DNA of 64,000 nucleotides. Source: Streptomyces syringium. GTDB lineage: Bacteria; Actinomycetota; Actinomycetes; Streptomycetales; Streptomycetaceae. Shown one piece after another: positions 51,146 through 63,200 of this stretch; the stretch's first letter is position 1, and the number at the start of each line of letters is the position of its first letter. A program made the translations under genes and the position numbers. Under the pieces are notes generated by a model, which did not search any database, was not told where the DNA came from, and worked only from the letters and a program-made list of their open reading frames with translations. Location: positions 7,089,501 to 7,153,500 of the forward strand of contig NZ_JAGIOH010000001.1 of assembly GCF_017876625.1 (NCBI RefSeq), in the 5' to 3' direction.

Positions 51146-51199
51146 CGACGAGACTCGCTTCATGGCATTCCGCGGACGCGGATGCCGCGAGTCTCGTCG
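51146..51199 (+). promoter_or_regulatory. 54-base two-part hairpin between dehydratase and PKS
   Basis: Outer arms CGACGAGACTCGC and GCGAGTCTCGTCG are a perfect 13-bp inverted repeat. Inside, GGCATTCCGC and GCGGATGCC pair with one bulged T. No T-run follows. It may end the dehydratase transcript or form a structured leader of the PKS mRNA. Upstream, 51003-51045 is a purine-rich stretch with repeated CAGACA and ACAAGCA units, meaning unknown. Confidence 0.6.
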
Positions 51200-51285
51200 C
51201 CCCGGGCCAAGACGTGCCTGCCGGGTGACGTTCGGGCGGCGCGATTCAGGTTCGGCCACTGGCTGTCGAGATTGGTTGAGTTGAG

Positions 51286-54200
51286 ATGGACAACGAACAG
51301 AAGCTCCGGGACTACCTCAAGCGAGCGACAGCCGACCTCCGACGGACACGGCAGCGGGTGCAGGACCTCGAGGCGGCCTCCCAGGAGCCCATCGCCATCA
51401 TCGGCATGACCTGCCGCTACCCGGGCGGTGTGGCCGGCCCGGAGGACCTGTGGCGGATGGTCGAGGCCGGCGGGAACGGCATCACCGACTTCCCCACGGA
51501 CCGTGGCTGGGACCCCGAGGCCCTCGCCGCCTCGCAGACCAATTCCGGTGGCTTCCTGCACGACGCGGCCGAATTCGACACCGGCTTCTTCGGGATCTCG
51601 CCGCGCGAGGCCGTGGCCATGGACCCGCAGCAGCGGGTGCTGCTGGAGTCGTCCTGGGAGGCCTTCGAGCGGGCCGGCATCGACCCCACCTCCATCCGGG
51701 GCACCCGGACCGGTGTCTTCATGGGCGCGATGGCCCAGGACTACCGCCTCGGCCCCGCCGACGGCGTCGAGGGCTTCCAGCTCACCGGCAACACCGGCAG
51801 TGTGCTGTCCGGCCGTATCTCCTACGTCTTCGGTGCCGTCGGTCCCGCCGTGACCGTCGACACCGCCTGCTCCTCCTCGCTCGTGGCCCTCCACCTCGCC
51901 GCCCAGGCGCTGCGCGCGGGCGAGTGCTCGCTGGCGCTGGCCGGCGGTGTCACGGTCATGGCGAGCCCCACGACGTTCGTCGAGTTCAGCCGCCAGGGCG
52001 GGCTGTCCGCCGACGGCCGCTGCCGCTCCTTCGCCGACTCCGCCGACGGCACCGGCTGGGCGGAGGGCGTCGGTGTGCTGGTGCTGGAGCGACTCTCCGA
52101 CGCCCAGCGCAACGGGCACGAGATCCTCGCCGTGGTGCGCGGCTCGGCCGTCAACCAGGACGGCGCGTCCAACGGCCTGACCGCCCCGAACGGCCCCTCC
52201 CAGCAAGCGGTGATCCAGCAGGCACTGGTCAACGCCCGGCTGTCGGCCGACGAGGTCGACGTCGTCGAGGCACACGGCACGGGCACCACGCTGGGCGACC
52301 CCGTCGAGGCCCAGGCACTGCTCGCCACGTACGGCCGGGGCCGCGACGAGAGCCGGCCGCTGCTGCTCGGCTCGGTCAAGTCGAACATCAGCCACACCCA
52401 GGCCGCCGCCGGTGTCGCCGGTGTCATCAAGATGGTCATGGCCATGCGCCACGGCGTGCTGCCCAGGACCTTGCTGGTCGACGCCCCCTCCTCCCACGTG
52501 GACTGGTCCGAGGGCGCCGTCCGGCTCCTCACGGAGAACACCGCCTGGCCCGAGACCGGTCGGCCGATGCGCGCCGCCGTCTCCTCCTTCGGCATCAGCG
52601 GCACCAACGCCCACACCATCGTCGAGCAGGCCCCGGAGCCCGAGCCCGCGAACGAGACCGAGGGCCCGGCGGACGTCACCGTCGCCCCGGGTGTCGTGCC
52701 GGTGATGCTCTCCGGCCGCACCCGTGAGGCCCTGCGGGCCCAGGCCGGACGACTGCTGTCCGCCCTGACCGCCGACCCCCGGCCCGGCGTCCTCGACACC
52801 GCGTACTCGCTGGCCACCTCGCGCGCCGGCCTGGAGCACCGCGCCGTGCTCGTCGCCGCCGGACACGACGACGTCATCGCCGGGCTGACCGCCCTGGCCG
52901 AGGACCGCCCGGCGCCCGGCTGCGTGCAGGGCACCACCCGGGGCGAGGGCAAACTCGCCTTCCTCTTCTCCGGCCAGGGCAGCCAACGCCTCGGCATGGG
53001 GCGCGAGCTGTACGAGCGGTTCCCCGTCTTCGCCGCGGCGCTCGACGAAGCCCTCGCCGCACTGGACCTCCACCTGGACGGGTCGCTGCGCGACGTCATG
53101 TGGGGCGAGCGGGAGGAGGAACTGGAGCGCACCCGCTGGGCCCAGCCCGCCCTGTTCGCCGTCGAGGTGGCCCTCTTCCGGCTGACCCGGTCGTGGGGCG
53201 TCAAGCCCGACTTCCTCGCCGGCCACTCCATCGGCGAGGTCGTCGCTGCCCACGTCGCCGGGGTGCTGTCGCTGAGCGACGCGGCCGCCCTGGTCGCCGC
53301 CCGCGGCCGGCTCATGCAGGCACTGCCGGCCGGTGGCGCCATGGTGGCCGTCCAGGCCACCGAGGACGAGATCCAGCCGCTGCTGGCCGACCACACCGAC
53401 CGGGTGTCCGTCGCCGCGGTCAACGGCCCGGGCGCCGTCGTCATCGCCGGCGCCGAGGACGCGCTCGCCTCCGTCGTCGCCCGCCTGGAGGCAGACGGCC
53501 GCAAGACCAAGCGACTGCGCGTCTCCCACGCCTTCCACTCGCCGCTCATGGAGCCGATGCTCGACGAGTTCCGCGCGGTGGTGTCCGGGCTGACCCTCCA
53601 GGCCCCGCTGATGCCGTTCGTGTCGAACGTGACCGGCGAGCCGGTGACCGTCGCCCAGGTCACCTCCACCGACTACTGGGTCGACCACGTCCGCCGGGCC
53701 GTCCGCTTCGCCGACGGCGTCGACTGGCTGCGCGACCACGGCGTGACCACCTTTCTGGAGCTCGGCCCCGACGGCGTCCTCGCCGCCATGGCCCAGAGCT
53801 GCCTCGACGAAGCCGGCGCCGACGACCGCGCCGCCCTGCCCCTGCTGCGCGCCGGCCGCCCCGAGGCCCAGGCCGCGACCACCGGCCTCGCCGGTCTCCA
53901 CACCCGAGGCGTCCCGGTGACCTGGGGCGCCTACTTCGAGGGCACCGGAGCGCGCCGCGTCGACCTGCCGACCTACGCCTTCCAGCGGCGGCGGTACTGG
54001 CCCAAGGACAACCCCGGCCAGTCCGGCGACCTGCGCGCCGCGGGACTCGGCGTGGCACACCACCCGCTGCTGTCCGCGGCGGTCTCCCTCGCCGACTCCG
54101 ACGGCGCCCTGCTCACCGGCCGGCTGTCGCTGCGCTCCCACCCCTGGCTCGCCGACCACGCCGTACGCGGCACGGTGCTGCTGCCCGGCACCGCCTTCCT

Positions 54201-57200
54201 GGAGCTGGCCATCCGCGCCGGCGACGAGGTCGGCTGCGACCGGGTCGAGGAGCTGACCCTCGCCGCCCCGCTGACCCTGCCCGAACAGGGCGGCATCCAG
54301 GTCCAGTTGTGGATCGGCAGCCCCGACGAGTCCGGCCGCCGCACCCTCAACGTCTACTCCCGTCCGGACGGTGCCGACGAACTGCCGTGGACGCAGCACG
54401 CCACCGGTGTGCTCACCGCCGGCGAGCACCGGGTGCCGTTCGACGCGACCGTATGGCCCCCGGCGGGCGCCGAGCCGGTGGCGCTCGACGGCCACTACGA
54501 CCGCCTCGCGGAGGACGGGTTCGGCTACGGCACCACGTTCCAGGGCCTGCGGGCCGCCTGGCGGCTCGGCGGCGAGGTGTTCGCCGAGGTGAGCCTGCCC
54601 GAGGGCGGCGAGGCCGACGCGGGTGCCTTCGGCCTCCACCCCGCGCTGCTGGACTCGGCGCTGCACGCGGCCGGGTTCACCGACCTCGGCGCGCAGGGCC
54701 AAGGCGGGCTGCCGTTCTCGTGGGAGGGCGTGTCGCTGCACGCCACCGGCGCCACGGCGCTGCGGGTCCGGCTCGCCCCGGCCGGTGAGGGCACGGTCTC
54801 GATCGCCGTCGCCGACACCTCCGGCGAGCCGGTCGCCTCCGTCGACTCCCTGGTGCTGCGTCCGGTCTCGGAGCAGCGCCTCGGTGACGCCGGCGCGGCC
54901 CGCGACGCGCTCTTCCGCCTGGACTGGGCACCGGTACGGGCCGAGGCGGCCGCGCCGGAGTCGGTGGCCCTGGTGGGCTCCGACGCCCTCGGCCTGGCCG
55001 GCGCCCTGCCGGGCGCGGTGCTCCATCAGGACCTGGCGTCCTTGACGGCTGCTGACGCGGCGATACCGGCCGTGGTGCTGATCCCCGCCGCCGGTGAGGC
55101 CGGTGACCAGACCATCGGCTCCGCGCACGCGCTGGTCGCCCGGACCCTGCGCCACCTTCAGGACTGGCTGGCCGACGAGCGGTTCGTCGGCTCGCGCCTG
55201 GTGTTCGTCACCCGGGGCGCCCTGGGCGGCGGCGACCCGGCCGCGGCCGCGGTGTGGGGTCTGGTGCGCTCGGCGCAGACGGAGAACCCCGGCTGCTTCG
55301 GCCTGCTGGACCTGGAGACGGAGACCGGCAACGACGCTTCGGCCGCCGCGCTCACGCGGGCGCTGGCCTCCGACGAGCCGCAGCTGGCCGTCCGCGCGGG
55401 CGAGCTGAAGGCCGCGCGCCTGGCCCGGGTGCCGGTGTCGGACGCCGTGTCCGGGGCAGCCGTATGGGACGCCGAGGGCCGGGTGCTCGTCACCGGCGGC
55501 ACCAGCGGCCTGGGCGCGGTCGTGGCACGGCACCTGGTGACCGAACACGGCGTGCGACGGCTGCTGTTGGTGAGCCGCCGGGGCCCGGCCGCCGACGGCG
55601 TCCCGGACCTGGTCGCGGAGCTGGCGGAGCTGGGCGCCGAGGCCGTGGTGGCCGCCTGCGACATCGCCGACCGTGAGGCTCTCGCCGACCTGCTGGACCG
55701 GCACCCGGTCACCGCCGTGGTGCACGCGGCGGGTGTCCTCGACGACGGGGTCATCGCCTCCCTGACGCCCGAGCGCGTCGACGCGGTGCTGCGTCCGAAG
55801 GCCGACGCGGTGTGGAACCTGCACGAGCTGACCCGCGACGCGGACCTGACCGCCTTCGTGGTGTTCTCCTCCGTCGCCGGCACCTTCGGCGGTGCCGGCC
55901 AGGGCAACTACGCCGCAGGCAACGCCTTCCTCGACGCGCTCGTCCAGCGGCGCCGCGAGGAGGGCCTGCCCGGCGTCTCCCTGGTGTGGGGGCCCTGGGA
56001 CCAGTCCGGTGGCATGACCGGCACGCTCACCGAAGCCGATCTCCAGCGGCTGGCCCGTGCGGGCATGCCCGCGCTGTCGGCCGAGCAGGGCCTCGCGCTG
56101 TTCGACGCGGCCCTGGCCACCGACGAGCCCGTCGTCCTGCCGGTCCGCCTCGACCTGTCCCTGTCCGCGTTCCGCGCGAGCGGCGACGTACCGCCCCTGC
56201 TGCGCGGCCTCATCCGTACCCGCGCCCGGCGCGCCGCCGTGGCCGGATCGAGCACCGCCACCGGCCTCGTGCAGCGCCTGGGACGGCTGGCCGACGCCGA
56301 CCGTGACGAGGCCCTGCTGGATCTGGTGCGCGGTCAGGTGGCCCTGGTGCTCGGGCACGCCGACGCCGAGGAGATCGACGTCGCCCGCCCGTTCCGCGAC
56401 CTCGGCTTCGACTCGCTGACCGCGGTCGAGCTGCGCAACCGGCTGAACACCGTGACCGGGCTCCGGCTGCCCGCCACCCTCGTCTTCGACTACCCGAGCG
56501 TGCGCACCCTGGCCGGGTACGTCCTCGACGAGCTGCTCGGATCGGAGGCCGCCGTCACCGCGCCCGCCGCGCGGGCCGTGGACACCGACGACCCGATCGT
56601 GATCGTGGGCATGGCCTGCCGCTACCCGGGCGGCGTGACGTCGCCGGAGGACCTGTGGCGGCTCGTCACCGAGGGCACCGACGCGGTCTCCGGCTTCCCC
56701 GCCAACCGCGGCTGGGACGTCGACGGCCTGTACCACCCCGACCCCGACCACCCCGGCACCGCCTACACCCGCTCGGGCGGTTTCCTGCACGACGCGGGCG
56801 AGTTCGACCCCGCCTTCTTCGGCATGAGCCCGCGCGAGGCGCTCGCCACCGACTCCCAGCAGCGCCTGCTGCTGGAGGCCTCCTGGGAGGCCGTCGAGCG
56901 CGCCGGGATCGACCCGGTGAGCCTGCGCGGCAGCCAGACCGGTGTCTTCGCCGGTGTGATGTACAGCGACTACAGTGCCGTGCTCGCCGGTGGTGACTTC
57001 GAGGGCTTCCAGGGCAGCGGCACCTCCCCGAGCCTGGTCTCGGGCCGTGTCTCCTACACCTTCGGCCTCGAAGGCCCGGCCGTCACCGTCGACACGGCCT
57101 GCTCGTCGTCGCTGGTGACCCTGCACCTGGCCGCTCAGGCCCTGCGGGCGGGCGAGTGCTCGCTGGCGCTGGCCGGCGGTGTGACGGTCATGTCGACGCC

Positions 57201-60200
57201 GTCGGTGTTCGTCGAGTTCTCCAAGCAGCGCGGGCTGTCCGCGGACGGCCGCTGCAAGGCGTTCTCGGACGCGGCCGACGGCGTCGGATGGTCCGAGGGC
57301 GTCGGTGTGCTCGTCGTCGAGCGGCTCTCCGACGCCCGCCGCAACGGCCACCCCGTGCTCGCGGTCGTGCGCGGCAGCGCCATCAACCAGGACGGCGCCT
57401 CCAACGGCCTGACGGCCCCCAACGGCCCCTCCCAGCAGCGCGTCATCCGCCAGGCCCTCGCCAGCGGCGGCCTCACCCCCGCCGACGTCGACGCCGTCGA
57501 GGCCCACGGCACCGGTACCACCCTCGGCGACCCGATCGAGGCCCAGGCCCTCCTGGCCGCCTACGGGCGGGACCGCGACGCGGACCGGCCGCTGCTGCTC
57601 GGCTCGGTGAAGTCCAACATCGGCCACACCCAGGCCGCCGCCGGTGTCGCCGGCGTCATCAAGATGATCATGGCGATGCGCCACGGCGTCCTGCCGCGCA
57701 CCCTGCACGTCGACGCCCCCTCCAGCAAGGTCGACTGGACCGAGGGCGCCGTCGAGCTGCTCACCGAGCAGACCGCGTGGCCCGAGACCGGCCGCCCCCG
57801 CCGGGCGGGCATCTCCTCCTTCGGCATCAGCGGCACCAACGTCCACACCATCATCGAGCAGCCCCCGGCCCCCGCTCCCGAGCGCACCGCCCCGGCCGCC
57901 CCGAACGCCACAGCCGTGGTCCCGTGGCTGATCTCCGGCCGCACCCGTGACGCCCTCCGGGCGCAGGCGGCACGCCTGCGGTCCTACGTCGAGGCGCGCC
58001 CCGAGCTGGACCCCGCCGACATCGCGCACTCCCTGCTGACCACCCGCTCCCGCTTCGACCAGCGCGCCGCCGCGGTGGCGGGCGACCGGGACGCGCTGCT
58101 GCGCGCGCTCGCCGCACTGGCCGCCGACCGGCCCGACGCCCACCTCGTCGAGGGCGAGGCCGCCCACCCCGGCAGGACGGCGTTCCTCTTCGCCGGCCAG
58201 GGCGCGCAGCGCCTCGGCATGGGCCGCGAACTGTACGAGCGCTTCCCCGTCTTCGCCGAGGCCCTCGACGCGGTCCTCACCGAACTGGCCCCGCGCCTGG
58301 AGGCCCATCTGGACCGTCCGCTGCGCGAGGTGCTCTTCGCCGCCGCGGACTCGGCCGACGCCGCCCTCCTGGACCGTACGGGCTGGACCCAGCCCGCGCT
58401 CTTCGCCGTCGAGGTGGCGCTGTTCCGCCTCGTGGCGTCCTGGGGCGTCGCCCCCGACTACGTCACCGGGCACTCCATCGGCGAAATCGCCGCCGCGCAC
58501 GTCGCGGGCGTCCTGACGCTCACCGACGCCTGCGCGCTGGTCGCCGCCCGCGCCGGACTCATGGAGGCGCTGCCGGCCGGTGGCGCCATGGTGGCCGTCC
58601 AGGCCACCGAGGAGGAGGTCCTGCCGCTGCTGACCGACGGGGTCTCGATCGCCGCGGTCAACGGACCGGCGTCGGTCGTCGTCGCCGGTGACGAGGACGC
58701 CGCCCGGGACATCGCCGACCGCCTCGCGGCGGAGGGGCGCAAGACCAGGCGGCTGCGGGTCAGCCATGCCTTCCACTCGCCCCGCATGGACGCGATGCTG
58801 GACGACTTCCGGCGCGTCGCCGAGTCGCTGACCTACGCGGCACCGGCCATCCCCCTGGTGTCGAACCTGACCGGGCGGCTCGCCACCGAGGAGGAGCTGC
58901 GCTCCCCCGACTACTGGACCCGGCACGTGCGCGGCGCCGTCCGCTTCGCCGACGGCGTCCGCACCCTGCGCGACGCGGGCGTGAGCACCTTCGTGGAACT
59001 CGGCCCCGACGGTGTGCTGTCCGCCATGGCACAGGACACCCTCGGCGACGAACACGGCGCCCTGCTCGTCCCCGTGCTGCGCGCCGACCGCCCGGAGGAG
59101 CAGACCGTCACCGCGGCGCTGGCGCGCCTGCAGGTGCACGGCGTGAGCGTGGACTGGTCCGCCTTCTTCGCGGGCTCCGGCGCCCGCCGGGTGGACCTGC
59201 CGACGTACGCCTTCCAGCGCGAGTTCTACTGGCCGCAGGGCCCGTCCCCGGTGACCGTGACCGCCGACGCGTCCGCCGACCCCGCACACCAGCGGCTGTG
59301 GGCCGCCGTGGAGCGGGGCGACGCCGATGAACTGGCCGCCATCCTCGGTCTGGCGGACGAGCAGGTCTCCTCGCTCGGCTCGCTGCTGCCCGCCCTGTCG
59401 TCCTGGCGCCAGGGCAACCAGGAGAAGGCCCTCCTCGACACCTGGCGCTACCGGGTCGAGTGGACCCGGCTGCGCGGGGCCGCCGCCCCGGCGGCGGACG
59501 GCAGCTGGCTGCTCGTCACCACCGACGGGACCGACGGCGCGCTCCACGACGTCCTGCTCGCCGCGCTGAACGCCCACGGCACGCAGGCCCGCTCCCTGGT
59601 GCTCGACGACGCGTGCGCCGACCGGGGCGTCCTCGCCGAGCGGCTCACCGCCTTGGAGGACGCCGAGGGCCTCACGGGCGTCCTGTCCCTCCTCCCGCTC
59701 GACGAGCGCCCGAGCACGGCCTGCCCGCCGCTCACCACCGGACTCGCCCTGACGGTCGCCCTCACGCAGGCACTCGGCGACAGCGGGCTCGGCGCCCGGC
59801 TGTGGACCGCCACCCGCGGCGCCGTGTCGACCGGCCCCGCCGACCCCGTCACCCGGCCCGCCCAGGCCGCCGCGTGGGGCCTCGGCCGTGTCGCCGCCCT
59901 GGAGTACCCGCGGGGCTGGGGCGGACTCGTCGACCTGCCCGAGGTGCTCGACAAGCACGCCGTCCAGCGCCTGCTGGGCGTCCTGGCCGGCCTCGACGGC
60001 GAGGACCAGGTGGCGGTCCGCGCCTCCGGCCTCTCCGGCCGCCGCCTCGCCCGCGCCGTCGCCGGGGACCTGCCCGCCGAGACGGCCTTCACCGCCCGCA
60101 GCACCGTGCTGATCACCGGCGGCACCGGGGCGCTCGGCGCCGACGTCGCCCGCTGGCTCGCCCGCTCCGGCGCCGAGAACCTGGTGCTCACCAGCCGCCG

Positions 60201-63200
60201 CGGCCCCGACGCCCCCGGCGCGGACGCACTCCGCGCCGAACTTCAGGCGCTGGGCTCCCGCGTCGAGATCGTCGCCTGCGACGTCGCCGACCGCGACGCG
60301 CTGGCCGCGGTGCTCGCGGGCGTGCCCGAGGAGCTGCCGCTGACCGGTGTCGTGCACACCGCGGGCGTCGGCCAGGCCGCACCCCTGGAGCAGACCCCCG
60401 TCGCCGCCTTCGCCGAACTGATGTCGGCCAAGGCCGCGGGCGCGGCCAATCTCCACGCCCTGCTCGGGGACCGCGAACTCGACCTGTTCGTCCTCTTCGG
60501 CTCGATCGCCGGTGTCTGGGGCAGCGGCGGCCAGAGCGCCTACGGCGCCGCCAACGCCTACCTCGACGCCCTGGCCGAGCACCGCCGCGCCCACGGCCTG
60601 GCCGCGACCTGTGTGGCCTGGGGCCCGTGGGCCGAGGCCGGCATGGCCGTCGACGACGCCATCTCCGACAGCCTGGTCCGCCAGGGCCTGGGCTTCCTCA
60701 CCCCGCGGTCCGCCATGACCGAACTGCGGCGCGCGGTCGTCCAGGGGGACGTCACCGTCACCGTCGCCGACGTCGACTGGGAGCGCTACTTCCCGCTGTT
60801 CGCCGCGATGCGCCCCAGCGCGCTGCTCGCCGACCTGCCCGAGATCCGCGACCTGCGGCTGAGCACCGAGCACGAGACGGGTGCCGCCTCCGAGTACGCC
60901 GCACGCCTGCGCGCCCTGGGCGCGGAGGAGCGGGAGCGGCTGCTGGTGGACCTGGTCCGCGACGAGGCCGCCGCGGTCCTCGGCCACGACTCGGCGGACT
61001 CCGTCCCCGGACAACGGGCCTTCCGCGAGGCCGGGTTCGACTCGCTGACCGCCGTGGAGCTGCGCAAGCGCCTCGGCACGGTCACCGGTCTCACCCTGCC
61101 GGCCACCATGGTCTTCGACTACCCCACCCCGCTGGCCCTGGCGCGCTACCTGGGCGCCGAGATCCTCGGCGCCGGCATCGACGTGGCCGGCCCGGTCGCC
61201 ACCTCGGCGGCGGCCGACGACGAACCGATCGCGATCATCGGCATGAGCTGCCGCTACCCGGGCGGGGTCACCTCGCCCGAGCAGCTCTGGCGGCTCGTCG
61301 CGGACGGCGTGGACGCCATCTCGGAGTTCCCCGCCAACCGCGGCTGGGACACCACCGGCCTCTACGACCCGGACCCCGACCGGGCCGGCACGACCTACAC
61401 GACGCAGGGCGGATTCCTGCACGAGGCCGGCGAGTTCGACCCCGGCTTCTTCGGGATCTCCCCGCGTGAGGCGCTGGGCATGGACCCCCAGCAGCGACTG
61501 CTGCTGGAGACCACCTGGGAGGCCGTCGAACGGGCCGGCATCGACCCCGCCTCGCTGCGCTCCAGCCTGACCGGCACGTTCATCGGCTCCAGCTACCAGG
61601 AGTACGGCCGCGGCGGCGCCGAGCCCGGCTCCGAGGGCCACATGGTCACCGGCAGCCAGCCCAGCGTCCTCTCCGGCCGGGTCTCCTACGTCTTCGGCCT
61701 GGAAGGCCCGGCCGTCACCGTCGACACGGCCTGCTCGTCGTCGCTGGTCGCCCTGCACCTGGCCTGCCAGTCGCTGCGCAACGGCGAGACGACCCTCGCG
61801 GTCGCGGGCGGCGTCACCGTCATGACGACCACCGACCCGTTCGTGGCCTTCAGCCGCCAGCGGGCCCTGGCCACCGACGGCCGGTCCAAGGCGTTCGCCG
61901 AGGAAGCGGACGGCTTCGCGCTCGCCGAGGGCGTCGGCATCCTGCTCGTCGAGCGGCTCTCCGACGCCCGCCGCAACGGCCACCCCGTCCTCGCGGTCGT
62001 GCGCGGCAGCGCCATCAACCAGGACGGCGCGTCCAACGGTCTGACCGCCCCCAACGGCCCCTCCCAGCAGCGCGTCATCCGCCAGGCCCTCGCCAACGCG
62101 CGACTGACCCCCTCCGACGTCGACGCGGTGGAGGCCCACGGCACCGGCACCCCGCTCGGCGACCCCATCGAGGCCCAGGCACTCCAGGTCACCTACGGCC
62201 GTGACCGCGACGCGGACCGGCCGCTGCTGCTCGGCTCGGTGAAATCCAACATCGGCCACACCCAGTCGGCCTCCGGCGTCGCCGGCGTCATCAAGATGGT
62301 CATGGCGATGCGCCACGGCCTGCTGCCGAAGTCGCTGCACAGCGACAACGCCTCTTCCCACGTCGACTGGTCGGCCGGTGCGGTCGAGCTGCTCACCGAG
62401 CCGGTCGCCTGGCCGGCGGGGGAGCGGCCGCGCCGCTGCGCGGTGTCGTCCTTCGGCATCAGCGGCACGAACGCGCACGCGGTCCTGGAGGAAGCACCGC
62501 GGGACGGGGAACCGGCGGCCGAGGAGCCCGCCGCCCCGGCGGCCGACAGCGACGTGCTGCTCCCCTGGGTGGTGTCCGCGCGCAGCGCACCCGCCGTACG
62601 GGACCAGGCGGCGAGCCTGGCGTCGGCCGTGGAGGCCGAGCCGGGTTGGCGCCCGGCCGACGTCGCCTTCTCCCTGACGTCGGCACGCTCGCTGTTCGAA
62701 CACCGCGCGGTCGTCGTCGGCACGGACCGCGAGGAGCTGCTGACCGGACTGCGGGCCGTCGCCGCCGACGCGTCGTCGCCCGCCGTCGTGCGCGGTGCCG
62801 CGGACGTCGACGGCAAGACGGTGTTCGTGTTCCCCGGCCAGGGTTCGCAGTGGGTGGGCATGGGCGCCCGCCTGCTGGCGGAGTCGCCCGTCTTCGCCGA
62901 GCGCATCGCCCAATGCGCCGATGCCCTCAGCCCGTTCGTCGACTGGTCGCTGACCGACGTCCTGCGCCAGGCACCGGACGCCCCCTCCCTGGAGCGGGTC
63001 GACGTCGTCCAGCCGGCATCGTTCGCGATGATGGTGTCGTTGGCCGCGTTGTGGCAGGAGCACGGCGTGCGTCCCGACGCCGTGGTGGGTCATTCGCAGG
63101 GTGAGATCGCGGCTGCGGTGGTGTCGGGTGCGTTGTCGTTGGAGGACGGCGCGCGGGTGGTGGCGCTGCGCAGTCAGGCGATCGGCCGTCGGCTGGCGGG

